64,000 bases of DNA from Candidatus Heimdallarchaeota archaeon (GTDB lineage: Archaea > Asgardarchaeota > Heimdallarchaeia > Heimdallarchaeales > Heimdallarchaeaceae): the NCBI GenBank assembly GCA_030603365.1, contig JAUVXV010000005.1, positions 62,001-126,000 of the forward strand, in the 5' to 3' direction. Positions 16,974 to 27,328 of the stretch are shown piece by piece. Both the position numbers and the translations under genes were made by a program. Position 1 is the first letter of the stretch, and each line of letters begins with the position of its first letter. Below the pieces are notes generated by a model, which was given only the letters and a program-made list of their open reading frames with translations, had not been told where the DNA came from and did not search any database.

Positions 16974-18194
16974 TTAGAGAAAACTAATGGATTTATCAGT
17001 GGTTACTTTGGAAGCATCTAACATATAACTCCATCTCTCTGATAACCTTTGAAATGCTTTTTCAGATCTATTGCTTAAACTTTGATTTTCTTCTAATTGT
17101 AGATTGAACAAATGTAGAATTTTCTTCTTCTTATCAAAGTTAGCTTCAAGCCTTCCAATGAACTTTCCTTTGTATAATAAAGGATAAACATAGTAACCCC
17201 ATTTTCTATCTTTTGGGATTTTGTATACTTCCCAGACATACTCGAAATCAAAAATTCTTTGGGTTAAATTTCTATTCCAAATTAGAGGATCAAGAGGTGC
17301 TATTGCTCTCATTTCTCCATCCAATTCTTCTTGTAATAGTTCTTTCCAATTAGATGGAACTCCATAACAAATGCTTTCATCCTCAATTTTAACTATCTCA
17401 GGTTTATTTGGGTCTCCAGTTTTTTCAAACCATTTTGGAGACAGTCTTTTCTTCTTACCAAATACTAAACCTTTCTCTTTTGAGTTTGTTACTTTACCTA
17501 GTTCGATTAGTGGATAAGATTTCTGTTGAAGAAGGAATTTTTGATAACCTATCTCTTCCATTGTTAGTGTACTCTCTTGCAGATATGAAGCATCAAAGTA
17601 TCCTTCGACTAATCCATATGATTTCCTCCAGTGTTCATCCCTATTATGGATTACAGCTTTTCCCAAGAGCCATAATAATTCTAAGGTCATTCCTGCAAGA
17701 TTGCTTGTTTTCCAGAATGACAAATCAGGTTTAATCTTTGCCATTTCCTTCATATCAGCAGCTATTGAAGGACCATTTGCATCTAGAAAAGCTATTGCTT
17801 CTTCAAGAAAACTTGACAAGCTTTCCTCCATCTTTTCAATTCTTGATTGATAATATTTGTGCAGAAACTCTTTTTTCATTTGAGGTAAGAATATTGGAAA
17901 ATATTTATCAGAAATAGCCATAAGGTTAGGAAAATAAGATTCAAAAACTTGCTTTTGTGGATATGCTAATCTTTGAAAAGCATTAATTTTGTAATTGTGA
18001 ATTCTTGCTGCAAAAAAGATATCATGATTTCTACCTGCTGGATTCAAGGGGTCTAATTGAACTATACCTTGTTTGTGAAAAACCTTTAAAATATCTTCTT
18101 CTTCTCTGCCTTGCCACTTGTGTACGTGAGTTCCAACAATTGCTATTTTCTGGAGATCTGATTTTGAAACCTCAGTAGTTATTTCATTTTTCAT
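16974..18194 (-). CDS. YcaQ/AlkX-like winged-helix DNA glycosylase family protein (HTH_42)
   Basis: About 406 residues. The N-terminal part has GIVQLDPLNPAGRNHDIFFAAR, cut here to its key pattern Q-x-D followed by R.HD...AR, which matches the QxD motif of the YcaQ/AlkX family. E. coli YcaQ unhooks interstrand DNA crosslinks by removing alkylated bases. The rest has the family's winged-helix and beta-barrel layout, with W-rich motifs. The frame opens at a TTG at 18206, but the ATG at 18194 is a better start. TTTAAATA at 18246-18253 could be its TATA box. It is a single gene next to nreA, another DNA-repair gene, on the same strand. Family call good, exact lesion unknown. Confidence 0.8.
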   Translation of the reverse strand: MKNEITTEVSKSDLQKIAIVGTHVHKWQGREEEDILKVFHKQGIVQLDPLNPAGRNHDIFFAARIHNYKINAFQRLAYPQKQVFESYFPNLMAISDKYFPIFLPQMKKEFLHKYYQSRIEKMEESLSSFLEEAIAFLDANGPSIAADMKEMAKIKPDLSFWKTSNLAGMTLELLWLLGKAVIHNRDEHWRKSYGLVEGYFDASYLQESTLTMEEIGYQKFLLQQKSYPLIELGKVTNSKEKGLVFGKKKRLSPKWFEKTGDPNKPEIVKIEDESICYGVPSNWKELLQEELDGEMRAIAPLDPLIWNRNLTQRIFDFEYVWEVYKIPKDRKWGYYVYPLLYKGKFIGRLEANFDKKKKILHLFNLQLEENQSLSNRSEKAFQRLSERWSYMLDASKVTTDKSISFL

Positions 18195-18274
18195 ATTATT
18201 CCACAACAGAGAATATAATTAATTATTTCAAAGTTTTTTTTTAACTATTTAAAATCAGTGAGATAAAAGAGGAA

Positions 18275-19537
18275 TTAAGATAGAAAATTATCTAATTTAG
18301 TTTGCTTTTTATTATAATCGTACATCTTTGATTTATTCTTCCAGTACTTTACTGGGTACTGGAAATAATTAGGTAGAAGCTCAAAAGCTTGATCTATAGT
18401 ATCAACTGTTATAGGTTTCTTCTTCATTGCTCCTCTAACACCAACTCTTATAACCCATACTCCTAGCGGAAAACGATATTCATCCGATATCTCTCTTAGA
18501 ACTATAACTTGAGCTTGTCTTTGTATTTTTATGAGATATTCTGACACTCCTAAACGTGCTGCATAATAAGCACCAGTTACATTAGAAGCATATTCTGAAC
18601 GACCATCGTACCATTCATAATCTCCAACTCCAATGTTTATGTTGCTAGGGTTCATAAATGCACCTTGGAACCAAACTTCAATCATTTCATAAGACCAAAC
18701 ATCAGGTAATAGCATAATAACAAATCTATTTCCAAAGAAGTTATTTGTGAAAATTCTAATTTCCCCTAACTCTTGAAATTTTTTCGTCATCTCTGCATTT
18801 TGCTTCGAAATTATATCATCTACTGCTGCAATACTCCATCTTGTAGGGACTAATTTTCTATTGTCCTTTCGTCCTAGCATTCCAGCTGAAAAGACACGAG
18901 TTATAGTATGGACATCTATTTTTTCTTTTCCTAGTATATTTACTGCATCAGCTGCTACTAAGTCTGTATCATAATAGGCTTTTTCAATAGCATTAATAGG
19001 TGTTTGATTTTCAGTTATATCGAATTTCTTAATTGGTGCAATGGGTCCATAAGGTGCCATTCGCTCATCTAAAGAGATTCTTGGAATAATCTTCTTCTCC
19101 AATTGAACTTCTACATCTACTGACTTCTTACCTAGAAGTATCTCTTGACTTTTTTGAATAATATCTGAGTCTAGTGGTCTTTTCACATCTATTTTGGATC
19201 TAGTTCTCAGAAGAGAAATTCTCATTTGGACAATATCTTCTTGAGTCTTATTTTCCCAACTGTTTGCATTGTCTATCAAATCTGCACCCAGTCTCTCAAC
19301 AGTAAGCATGGGTCCTGCATTTATCTTAGGATATCCACTCCAACCTACAAAAAAAGCAGGAGGAGTAAAAGAATCATCTAAATGTTCTATCCTAGGTTGT
19401 TCTATACTGTACTTTTGTGACCATTGTTGAATTAAGGGACAACTTCTTCTCCCACATAACATTCTAGATGTTTTACAAACTACACAGAGTTCGAAATTAA
19501 TGGGAGATTCTTCTTGCACTGATATCAAACTAATCAA
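18275..19537 (-). CDS. nreA: Archaeal DNA repair protein NreA
   Basis: About 420 residues. The N terminus carries the NreA zinc motif CVVCK....CGRRSCPL. The middle has the conserved FFVGWSGYPKINAGPM and MAPYGP blocks. The C terminus ends QTKLDNFLS, a PCNA-interacting (PIP) box of the QxxLxxFF type. In Haloferax NreA works in repair of mitomycin-type damage with PCNA. The first codon is not an ATG: TTG at 19537, TTG at 19528 and GTG at 19519 are all possible, and a TTTTAATA-like box near 19548-19555 suits the latter two in a leaderless mRNA. Divergent from the Rag-like GTPase at 19639. Confidence 0.9.
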   Translation of the reverse strand: MISLISVQEESPINFELCVVCKTSRMLCGRRSCPLIQQWSQKYSIEQPRIEHLDDSFTPPAFFVGWSGYPKINAGPMLTVERLGADLIDNANSWENKTQEDIVQMRISLLRTRSKIDVKRPLDSDIIQKSQEILLGKKSVDVEVQLEKKIIPRISLDERMAPYGPIAPIKKFDITENQTPINAIEKAYYDTDLVAADAVNILGKEKIDVHTITRVFSAGMLGRKDNRKLVPTRWSIAAVDDIISKQNAEMTKKFQELGEIRIFTNNFFGNRFVIMLLPDVWSYEMIEVWFQGAFMNPSNINIGVGDYEWYDGRSEYASNVTGAYYAARLGVSEYLIKIQRQAQVIVLREISDEYRFPLGVWVIRVGVRGAMKKKPITVDTIDQAFELLPNYFQYPVKYWKNKSKMYDYNKKQTKLDNFLS

Positions 19538-19638
19538 TTTTTTTGAATATTAAAAGCTGACGCTGAATCAAAAGGTTATTTTTTAGATTGTTAAGAAGAG
19601 GCAAGCATTTTTATATTTTTAGGAGTAAATGATAAATT

Positions 19639-20223
19639 ATGAGTTATCTTGAAAAAGAAATGACCAAAGAAAGCCAGCTAATCAAAGAGATAGATGGAGG
19701 AGATTTCGGGTTAAAAATACTCTTTTTGGGACTAGCTCAGACAGGGAAATCCTCGATTATTCAAGTTATTTTTGAAGATCGACCTCCAGAAACTACAAAA
19801 GAGATACAAGCGACTTTAGGAGTTCGTAGAAAATTATTAGAATTTTCCAATCTTTCACTTAATGTTTATGATGTCGGAGGACAAATAACTTACTTGGAAG
19901 AAGCCTTTGTAGATTTAAGAGAAAGCATATTCTCTCATATCAAAACTCTATTTTTTGTTGTTGATGCTTCAAAGTATCATGATTTTAATCTAGCAAAAAG
20001 ATATTTCGATAGAGCAATTAAAAATCTAAGTGAATACAGTCCTGATGCAAAAATATTCATTCTTTCACATAAAAGTGATTTAATTCCTGAAAAAGAAAGA
20101 ATCAAGGCTATAGAACTTATTTCCGAGTTATTCGAGATTGAAAGTTATCCAAATGTAGCGATACATGAAACATCGATTTTTGAACCAACACTCTTAGTTG
20201 CAGTTGAAGCAGCTATAAAATAA
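19639..20223 (+). CDS. Rag/Gtr-like small GTPase
   Basis: A 194-residue P-loop GTPase. G1 is GLAQTGKSS at 31-39, G3 is DVGGQ, G4 is HKSD instead of NKxD, and the last motif is HETSIFEPTL. The HKxD form of G4 and the TSIF.x.TL motif are hallmarks of the eukaryotic Rag/Gtr family, which senses nutrients at lysosomes as a heterodimer. Asgard archaea encode many relatives. No lipid-modification site is visible. An N-terminal extension of about 24 residues precedes the G domain. It is transcribed divergently from nreA with about 100 bp between. Partner and effector unknown. Confidence 0.88.
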   Translation: MSYLEKEMTKESQLIKEIDGGDFGLKILFLGLAQTGKSSIIQVIFEDRPPETTKEIQATLGVRRKLLEFSNLSLNVYDVGGQITYLEEAFVDLRESIFSHIKTLFFVVDASKYHDFNLAKRYFDRAIKNLSEYSPDAKIFILSHKSDLIPEKERIKAIELISELFEIESYPNVAIHETSIFEPTLLVAVEAAIK

Positions 20224-20255
20224 AAAAGAGAAAAATAATAGCTAAAAAATTATTA

Positions 20256-21272
20256 TTACAACTTCTCATGTCTCCTTCTTACTATGATAAATCCTGCAAT
20301 GCAGAAAATACAAACTAATGTTATAACGAAATTGGTGCTTGTTTTATTCATATTTATTTCAGTATCAATTTCTACAACATCAGCTTCTACTGCATAATTG
20401 CCAAACCAGTCTCTCATGGAAACATCAAGAGAGTAGATGCCATCTTGTGTCATACTAATTATACCTGAAAAAGTAAATTCGTCTGATGTCTCTTCTAATA
20501 TTACTATTTTGATGAAAGTTTTCTGGTTATCATCAGAGATGATATAGAGCATTACTGAAACACTATATACTGGACTTTCATCAGCTGTTTCTACTGTAAT
20601 ATTATACTGTTTATCTCCTAATTGTTCAACTGTAATATCGACAAAAGAAGGTGGTGCTTCCTCATAATCTCCTAAAACATCTGCTATTGCATTAACTAAC
20701 TGGATATGGAAACCTGCTTGAGCTGTTACAAATGGTTCATCTATGACAAGAGATGTATCAACATATGTTCCACCTGCAGCTTCTATAACTGGTGCTAGAT
20801 CATCATAAGCTGTAAGTGATGTGCCATTGATGATATCTGCAGCAGCAAAGAGATGAGCACCCCCACAAATGGAAGTCATTAGAAGTCCTGCACTAAAAGC
20901 ATCTTGAATAAGGGTGATAGCTTCGGCACTGTTTGCTCCTTCGGCAATTGTTTTAGCAGCCCAACCACCAGCCATATAAAAAACATCATAATCATTAACA
21001 TCAACTTCTGAGACAGAAATGTCAGTATAAAGCGTTTGACCACCTAAAATTATGGAATCAACAAAACCTGTATAAGTAAAATGACAACCTAAACCAGTAA
21101 ACTAATCAACGACACCATAAAACTCTGTAGCAGTAAGTTCAGGATGGAGTATTGTTAAGACATTAATATCATCCATAGATTCACTGGATACTTTAGTTAG
21201 TTCGTTTGATTTAATGAACAACAGTAATAATATAAATAAGAAAGGAGATAGAATTCTCTTGAATTGTATCAT
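20256..21272 (-). pseudogene. Exported, membrane-anchored DJ-1/PfpI-family protein interrupted by one in-frame TAG
   Basis: From the ATG at 21272 the frame gives a signal peptide (MIQFKRILSPFLFILLLLF), then the start of a DJ-1/PfpI domain, then a single TAG at 21104-21102 after EFYGVVD. The same frame continues without further stops through FTGLGCHF, the nucleophile elbow SICGGAHLFA, the GTSLTAYDD and FVTAQAGFH motifs, a beta-sandwich-like extension and a C-terminal membrane helix followed by RRRHEKL, to 20256. One base change from a Tyr codon would create the stop. The downstream part alone (from the ATG at 20975) would lack the signal peptide. Options are a recent nonsense mutation, a sequence error, or readthrough. 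Other genes here end in TAG, so genome-wide TAG reassignment is unlikely. Confidence 0.75.
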
Positions 21273-21386
21273 TTTAATCGTTAAATTTTACTTAGATGCA
21301 CTTATATTAGTTTTGGATGAATATTCTGCTCCTGTTATTATCACTAATAGCAAAGTGCTAAAATGAAAAAAGAAAAAAAAAGAGAA

Positions 21387-23276
21387 TTAATTTCTTATTC
21401 TTCGGTAGTAGTATATACCTGCTATAAAGGGTAATAAAAGAATCGATAGTATGAAACTGTAATGTATGTGAAATTCTGAAATAATTGGAGGTACATGAGG
21501 TTCTCCCAAAGGATAAGGATCTTCTTCAAACCCCACATAATAATGTCCGGTACCGCTCCAGTCAGACCAATAGTTGCCTTCATTGAGAAGAGAGTCGTAC
21601 CAATTATTGTCATTAGCAGATGTATCACTGTATGCTTGAGAATCACCGTTGATGTTATTGTCTTGAAAAGTATTATGATGAATGGCGTTATATTGAGAAT
21701 TAGTAAGGTAAATACCATAATCTTCGTTCTCTTGGATTAAGTTAAATACTATCTCTGAATGATCAGTTCTAACAATTTCTATCCCATACCCTTCGTATTT
21801 GTAAAAAGTATTGTCGATAACATATGCATGGTCAGCTTCATCTAAAACTAGACCATAGTTCAACTCATTGTAAAGCACAATTCCTGAGTTATCACATATA
21901 TTTTCACTTATACTTGCAGAAAGGCATCTATGAATCTCGATGTCTGTTTGTGAAGTTTGTTCAAAGATGTTTGCGGTAATATATGGAGCATTTGAAAGAT
22001 AGCAGGAGATGGATCTGACACTCCTTAAAAATGTATTATCTCCGATTGTCGCATAATCTGCAGAGTTCAAGTGTAAACCAAAGTAATAATTGTCCTCAAA
22101 ATAATTATATGTCACACCACAATATGGCGATTGTTGGATATTCACTGCATATCTTCCTATTCTTCTGAAGAAATTTTGAGTAATATGAGTATCTGGACTT
22201 TCATAGACAAAAATTGCCTCCAAAGGAAGATCGTGAAAATCTTGATTTGCTATGAGAGTATTAGTACAGTTGATAAGGATAATCTGTCCATAAATAGGAT
22301 AAGAAAGTATTAGATCTTCTTCATGTTTGAAGTAACCCAATAGCTTACTATTAACTTCATTAAATCTGATAGTATAAGACTCATATCCTGCAAGAGTCAG
22401 ATGATAAAGAGACAAACCAGACATGTCAAAGCTGTTATTCTCGATTGTACTCCCATCAGAAAAACTAACATACATACCATATTTCAAACTTCCTAAAAGC
22501 TTAGTACTATCACTACAGATATTATCTACAACTATGCATGATCCAGATACTTGAATAGATATTTCACTATAGACATTTGAACTGCAGAGGTTGTTACTTA
22601 TTGTAGAAGAATTTGATTGTGATACTTTTATACCATAATCACTGTTGATACACGTATTGTTATGGATGATTGATGAGTAACTATTTGCTACATGAATGCC
22701 ATATAACTCACCATTTAAACAAGTGTTGTTAGCTATATAATTTGAATATGAATTTGTTGAAGAAATTCCGGTGTTAAGTCGATATATCCCTTCTAAATCT
22801 GAACTAATGTAATTATTTGTAACATTAGCTTGTTCAGTAGCTATTATATCGATACCATAATCATAAGTGTTGTAACAGATGTTGTTGGTAATTATGGAAG
22901 TGTTTGGTGCTACACTGTTGAGACGTATTCCATTGGTATAATATGAAATATAACAGTCTCTAATAATGAAATAAACAGTTGTATCTCTTATTCGTATTCC
23001 ACTTCCCGTTCCTGATGTAATATTATGGTTTTCAATAATATAAGGGTCATCAATTGCACCTATTCCTGGAAAACTGAAACTAGCAAAGTGAGTATCGTTG
23101 TCAACGATAATTGATTCTCGTTCAACATAATTTGTTTTGACAGGTACTAAAGTAGAATTCTCTGAAAGCTTAGCATGGACTATTGGAGTCTTAATTGTAA
23201 TGATTGAGGTTATTAGTAATGGGCATAGAATTATACAAATGAACTTCAATTTTTTGAATTTTGTAATTTTAGCCAT
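21387..23276 (-). CDS. NosD-type right-handed beta-helix surface protein
   Basis: About 629 residues: signal peptide (KFICIILCPLLITSI), then many roughly 23-residue parallel beta-helix rungs rich in N.I.NN and Y.I.......I.NN patterns, then the motif NNW.....EGNYWSDWSG.G.Y and DPYPLG, and a C-terminal membrane helix ending YYYRRIRN. This is the NosD/PbH1 repeat architecture of cell-surface carbohydrate-binding or adhesive proteins. The frame opens at a GTG at 23285, but AGGTGA overlaps it and supports the ATG at 23276. Paralogues lie at 24238-25854 and 41180-42391 and share the same ending. Ligand unknown. Confidence 0.85.
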   Translation of the reverse strand: MAKITKFKKLKFICIILCPLLITSIITIKTPIVHAKLSENSTLVPVKTNYVERESIIVDNDTHFASFSFPGIGAIDDPYIIENHNITSGTGSGIRIRDTTVYFIIRDCYISYYTNGIRLNSVAPNTSIITNNICYNTYDYGIDIIATEQANVTNNYISSDLEGIYRLNTGISSTNSYSNYIANNTCLNGELYGIHVANSYSSIIHNNTCINSDYGIKVSQSNSSTISNNLCSSNVYSEISIQVSGSCIVVDNICSDSTKLLGSLKYGMYVSFSDGSTIENNSFDMSGLSLYHLTLAGYESYTIRFNEVNSKLLGYFKHEEDLILSYPIYGQIILINCTNTLIANQDFHDLPLEAIFVYESPDTHITQNFFRRIGRYAVNIQQSPYCGVTYNYFEDNYYFGLHLNSADYATIGDNTFLRSVRSISCYLSNAPYITANIFEQTSQTDIEIHRCLSASISENICDNSGIVLYNELNYGLVLDEADHAYVIDNTFYKYEGYGIEIVRTDHSEIVFNLIQENEDYGIYLTNSQYNAIHHNTFQDNNINGDSQAYSDTSANDNNWYDSLLNEGNYWSDWSGTGHYYVGFEEDPYPLGEPHVPPIISEFHIHYSFILSILLLPFIAGIYYYRRIRN

Positions 23277-23395
23277 ATTTTTCACCTAGTTAATGAATCA
23301 TGTACAATTAAATCTAGATTTAATAAACTTTATCTGGAAACTAGGAATATTAGAAAACAATAATCCTAAAATAGTCTTTCTTCATATTTTGAGTT

Positions 23396-23824
23396 ATGCC
23401 AAGTAAACCTACATATCCGATGACATTCTTAAGAACTAATAATCTAGATGAAACCCGAAATTTCTATGAGGAGGTTCTTAATTTTCCCGTCGCTTTAGAG
23501 CAAAGTGGATGTATCATTTTCAGAATTGGTAATTATGGTTATTGGGGTTTTTGTGAGACAGACAAAGAAATCTCTGATCCAGGACAAGTTTGCTTAACAG
23601 TTGTTGTAGAAAAGAGAGAAGAAGTTGATGAATGGCATAAGCATCTAGTTGCTAGTAAGGTTAAACTACATCGCGAACCTCAAGAAACCTCTCAATACAA
23701 AATCTATAATGGGTTCTATGTTGATCCAACTGGTTATACAATCGAAATCCAAGCTTTTGATAAAGAAGGACAACCTGTTGGTCATGATGATTTCCATACA
23801 ATTTGTCAGTGTGAACACAAATGA
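23396..23824 (+). CDS. VOC (glyoxalase/dioxygenase fold) family protein
   Basis: A 142-residue single VOC-fold protein with the N-terminal beta-alpha-beta TFLRTNNLDETRNFYEEVL and the C-terminal VDPTGYTIEIQAF, the typical ending that carries a metal-binding Glu. Such proteins include glyoxalase I, extradiol dioxygenases and resistance proteins. The substrate cannot be told. It overlaps the next VOC gene by four bases (ATGA), so the two are translationally coupled and may form a heterodimer. The C terminus has a Cys/His-rich end (HTICQCEHK). Confidence 0.8.
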   Translation: MPSKPTYPMTFLRTNNLDETRNFYEEVLNFPVALEQSGCIIFRIGNYGYWGFCETDKEISDPGQVCLTVVVEKREEVDEWHKHLVASKVKLHREPQETSQYKIYNGFYVDPTGYTIEIQAFDKEGQPVGHDDFHTICQCEHK

Positions 23825-24219
23825 GAAGAGTAACTGGGATAGGGGGAGTTTTTTTTAGATCAGAAAATCCAGAAAAATTACAAGAGTGGTATATTAAATA
23901 CCTTGGAGTTCCTTTTGTAACTGCTGGTTCTGAGAAATTCATCATTTTTCATTGGAAAGAACAAATGAAGAATGAGAAGAACGGTTATACTCTCTGGGGA
24001 CCTATGTCAAATGACCATATATATTTCAAAGAATACAAGAAAGATGTCATGTTCAATTTTACTGTAGATAACCTAGATGAACTTCTTAAGGTTCTGAGAG
24101 ACGAAGGTGTACATGTTTTTGAAGAAATAGAAGAACATCAAGAAGGACGGTTTGGGTGGATTTTGGATCCAGAAAGAAATAAAGTAGAGTTATGGGAACC
24201 TCCTAAAAAGGAGACATAA
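23821..24219 (+). CDS. VOC family protein, coupled to the preceding one
   Basis: A 132-residue VOC-fold protein: GGVFFRSENPEKLQEWYIKYLG at the start (a standard VOC opening, the middle being variable) and WILDPERNKVELWEPP at the end, with Glu in the metal-ligand position. It begins inside the stop codon of the upstream VOC gene. Pairs of this kind often make two-chain active sites. It is convergent with the beta-helix gene ending at 24238. No substrate can be assigned. Confidence 0.8.
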   Translation: MRRVTGIGGVFFRSENPEKLQEWYIKYLGVPFVTAGSEKFIIFHWKEQMKNEKNGYTLWGPMSNDHIYFKEYKKDVMFNFTVDNLDELLKVLRDEGVHVFEEIEEHQEGRFGWILDPERNKVELWEPPKKET

Positions 24220-24237
24220 AAATTGAAAAGAAGAGAA

Positions 24238-25854
24238 TTAACTTCTTCTTCTTCTTCTTCTAATTACTATTAGAAATATAGCTGGAATAACTGTCACTAT
24301 TAATAAGATGGATCTGTTATTCTTGAATTCTATAATAACAATTACTGGTGCTCCTAATGGGTAAAGATCTGTTGAATTTGCAATACCTTCAATTGTATAA
24401 TTTCCAATTCCTGACCAGTCAGACCAGAAATTTCCTTCATTTGTACTTATGTCATACCATGTGTTATTGATTCCATCATCAATTCCAGTACAATCTTGAA
24501 AGTTATTATGATGAACTAAATTGTACGAACAGGGGTTGTTTAGTACAACACCATAGTATAGATTTTGAAAGTGGTTGTGGTGAATAAGTGAATAGTGAGA
24601 GTTGTATAGTAGAATTCCATCTAATCCAGAAATAAAAGTATTATTTACAAACGTTGCATTATTAGTGTTGTAAAAAACAACTTGCGTGTCACTATCTTGG
24701 AATAGATTTTCTTCCAAATTTAATAGAGAACATCCAGTAATGTAAAGATTATGAAATTTGATATCATCAAAACGATTATTCGAAATGGTGATATTGTAAC
24801 TGTCAACAACAAAAATTCCTCTGACAACATCTTTCATTAAATGGTTTCTTATTATTGTATTGGAACAATTGTACAGTAATATTTGACTGAAATCATCAGA
24901 AGTCAGAATTAGATCTGATCTATCGACAAAATATCCATATTCCTTTCCATTCACAGTGTTATTTTGCATGGTATAGTCTCTATGTGCAGCATGAGGAACT
25001 GATAAGCTAAATATACTAATACCACCTCCATTGATTACATTATTAGTAACATTGGAAATTGAAGCAAATAAGCTAATTCCATCGTATACACAATTATCTA
25101 TTGTGTTCAGATAGATGAGATTATTAGGGGAATAAGTAATATAAATTCCTTGATCCATATCATCAAAGTAATTGTTATTAATCGTAGTATTTGAACTAGA
25201 TTCTATCTTTATACCCATATTTTGGTGTTCAAACACATTTTCTGAAAGAACTGTGTGCGCTGAATATTCTGTTCTGATTGAAACTCTATGAATCTCTACA
25301 GCATCACCATTTAGAAGATTTTTGTTAATTTCTGTGTACTCACAGTTTCCAAGCCATATGTCATATGAAGTATAAATACTCCCAATATCATAGAAAGAAT
25401 TGTTCACGAGTGAGATATAATCAGAATCAGTTATCATAATTCCATAAGTCATATGAGGTCCATTGATTCCTTCAATCTTATTGTGAGCTATTGTGGCTGA
25501 ATGGGGTGAGATGTTGTGAATTTCAATTCCAATCATATTGCTAGATATAAAACAGTTTAGGATAGAGAAATATTTGGTTGTATCATATATGGATATAGAT
25601 ATACTTTCATTGGTAATTATACTTAGAGAATCAATTAAGAAAGGATTAGAAATTGATCCATTTCCTAGAAAACCATAATCGGTGAAGTTATCATCGTGCA
25701 TAATTTCAATTGGAAGATGCGGTGTTAAAGAATTGAATTTAATGTTTTCTTTTCCGTTGCTATCTAAACCGAGAGTGCTTTTAAAATCAGTGATGGAAAT
25801 TGCAAAGAAAAAACATAAAAGAATCAAACAGGTATAAGTTTTATTTCTTTTCAT
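24238..25854 (-). CDS. NosD-type beta-helix surface protein
   Basis: About 538 residues with a signal peptide (TCLILLCFFFAISITDF), repeated beta-helix rungs (SNTTINNNYFDD, NNLIYLNTIDN and similar), the family ending NTWYDISTNEGNFWSDWSG, then DLYPLGAP and a C-terminal membrane helix followed by RRRRRRS. AAGGTGAT lies 4 bases before the ATG at 25854, so this is preferred to the in-frame ATG at 25878. Same architecture as 21387-23276 and 41180-42391. Likely exported and anchored in the membrane with the helix outside. Confidence 0.85.
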   Translation of the reverse strand: MKRNKTYTCLILLCFFFAISITDFKSTLGLDSNGKENIKFNSLTPHLPIEIMHDDNFTDYGFLGNGSISNPFLIDSLSIITNESISISIYDTTKYFSILNCFISSNMIGIEIHNISPHSATIAHNKIEGINGPHMTYGIMITDSDYISLVNNSFYDIGSIYTSYDIWLGNCEYTEINKNLLNGDAVEIHRVSIRTEYSAHTVLSENVFEHQNMGIKIESSSNTTINNNYFDDMDQGIYITYSPNNLIYLNTIDNCVYDGISLFASISNVTNNVINGGGISIFSLSVPHAAHRDYTMQNNTVNGKEYGYFVDRSDLILTSDDFSQILLYNCSNTIIRNHLMKDVVRGIFVVDSYNITISNNRFDDIKFHNLYITGCSLLNLEENLFQDSDTQVVFYNTNNATFVNNTFISGLDGILLYNSHYSLIHHNHFQNLYYGVVLNNPCSYNLVHHNNFQDCTGIDDGINNTWYDISTNEGNFWSDWSGIGNYTIEGIANSTDLYPLGAPVIVIIEFKNNRSILLIVTVIPAIFLIVIRRRRRRS

Positions 25855-26045
25855 AATTATCACCTTCATGTGAATCATCTAACATTCATTTAGTAGAATT
25901 TAAGATTTGTTGACAGCCTTATAAATCCCAATCATCATCTTTTTCCAATGGAACTACTCATGACTTTTGGAATAAATTTAAATTGGTTCATTTTTCCTTT
26001 ATCCAAAGGTGTAATTAAAGTTCAAGTATTACCCTATTCTTCTAT

Positions 26046-27328
26046 CTTTTGTGGGGTTTATATAAGCAAAACAAATTAAGTTAGAGAAAGAAATGGCTAG
26101 AGAAGTGTGGAGGACAGAAGTGATGGAAACTACTCCCCACACTGCACTCGACCTTCTCTGTCATCAAACCAAGAACCTCTATAATAGGGCAATGTATGTA
26201 TTCAAACAACATTATACTCAAACAAAACATTGGCTGTCGTATCAGCAATTAAACAGGCAGCTGAAACAAGAGCCGTGCTACAGAATCTTGCCAGTTCATA
26301 CAGCCCAACACACCCTCAAGCTCCTCTCCCGCAACTGGAATGGATTTGGGAGGGCAATTAGGGAATTTCACAGCAATCCTCAAGCATTCCTTGGTAAACC
26401 CCGTCCTCCAGGATATAGGCCGAAGAATGGCCAACAAGTAGCGATTTTTACTAACCAACAAGCTAAGTTAAGGGATAATAGGTTACTTTTACCCAAGAAA
26501 GTTCCGTTTTCTATCAAAACTCGCTTACCAGACCATGTGAAACTTAAGGAAGTGCGTGTTGTCCCTCGAGGGGTAGGGTATACAATCGAGCTAGTTTATA
26601 GTAAGCTTGTTCCAGAAGTAGAGGTGCAAGGAACAAACATAGGAGCGATAGACCTAGGAGTCCACAACCTTCTCACTTATGTAGACAACATCCAGGGAAG
26701 ACCGATTGTTGTCAAGGATGAAGGAAAAGGGATCAAATCTACTATCAGGTACTATTTGAAAGAAATCAAGAAATTGCAAAACAAGTATGCACAGCAACAA
26801 AGATTAGCATTGAAACAACAGAACAGATTAGAGTACGGACAACGATTTCGCCACCTTCGTGAAATAAAACGTAGACTAGTGAAAGAGTGGATCCATCAGA
26901 TGAGTAGGAAGTTTGTCCAGCTTTGGGTACAAACAGGAATCCAACACGTATATATAGGATATAACCCCCTCTGGAAACAACAAGTGAAGTTAAGGAAGAA
27001 GACCACCCAGATGTTTGTTATCCTCCCGTTTGACCGATTTATCCACGCGCTCAAATACAAGGCTGAAGAGCATGGAATCATTGTTGAAAGGGTAGAAGAA
27101 TCTTACACTTCCAAGTGTAGTTTTCTAGATAATGAATCCCCTCAAAAGCATTCTACTTACCAAGGACGAAGACCCAAACGAGGGTTGTTCAAATCTGCAA
27201 CAGGCGTACTCATCAATGCTGATGTGAATGGGGCATACAATATTTTACTCAAAGGCGATCCGCAAGCACTACCTTCTTGTAGTGTGGGCGGGGTAGGAGG
27301 ATATGTGATTTATCCGCTTAGATGGAGT
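26046..27328 (+). mobile_element. IS605-type element carrying tnpB only
   Basis: Contains a TATA box (TTTATATA, 26057-26064) preceded by TTTTGTGGGG, the tnpB gene and a structured right end that matches the scaffold of a second locus at 51129-51346. No tnpA transposase gene is adjacent, so movement would need a TnpA in trans. The coding part looks GC-richer than its neighbours, in keeping with a mobile origin. The outer limits are estimated from where similarity to the second locus starts and stops. They are not proven ends. Confidence 0.6.

Noticed and set aside
21102..21104. TAG as a general pyrrolysine codon
   Set aside because: Other genes here, such as the carboxyltransferase ending at 717, use TAG as their natural stop; a genome-wide reassignment is not supported.
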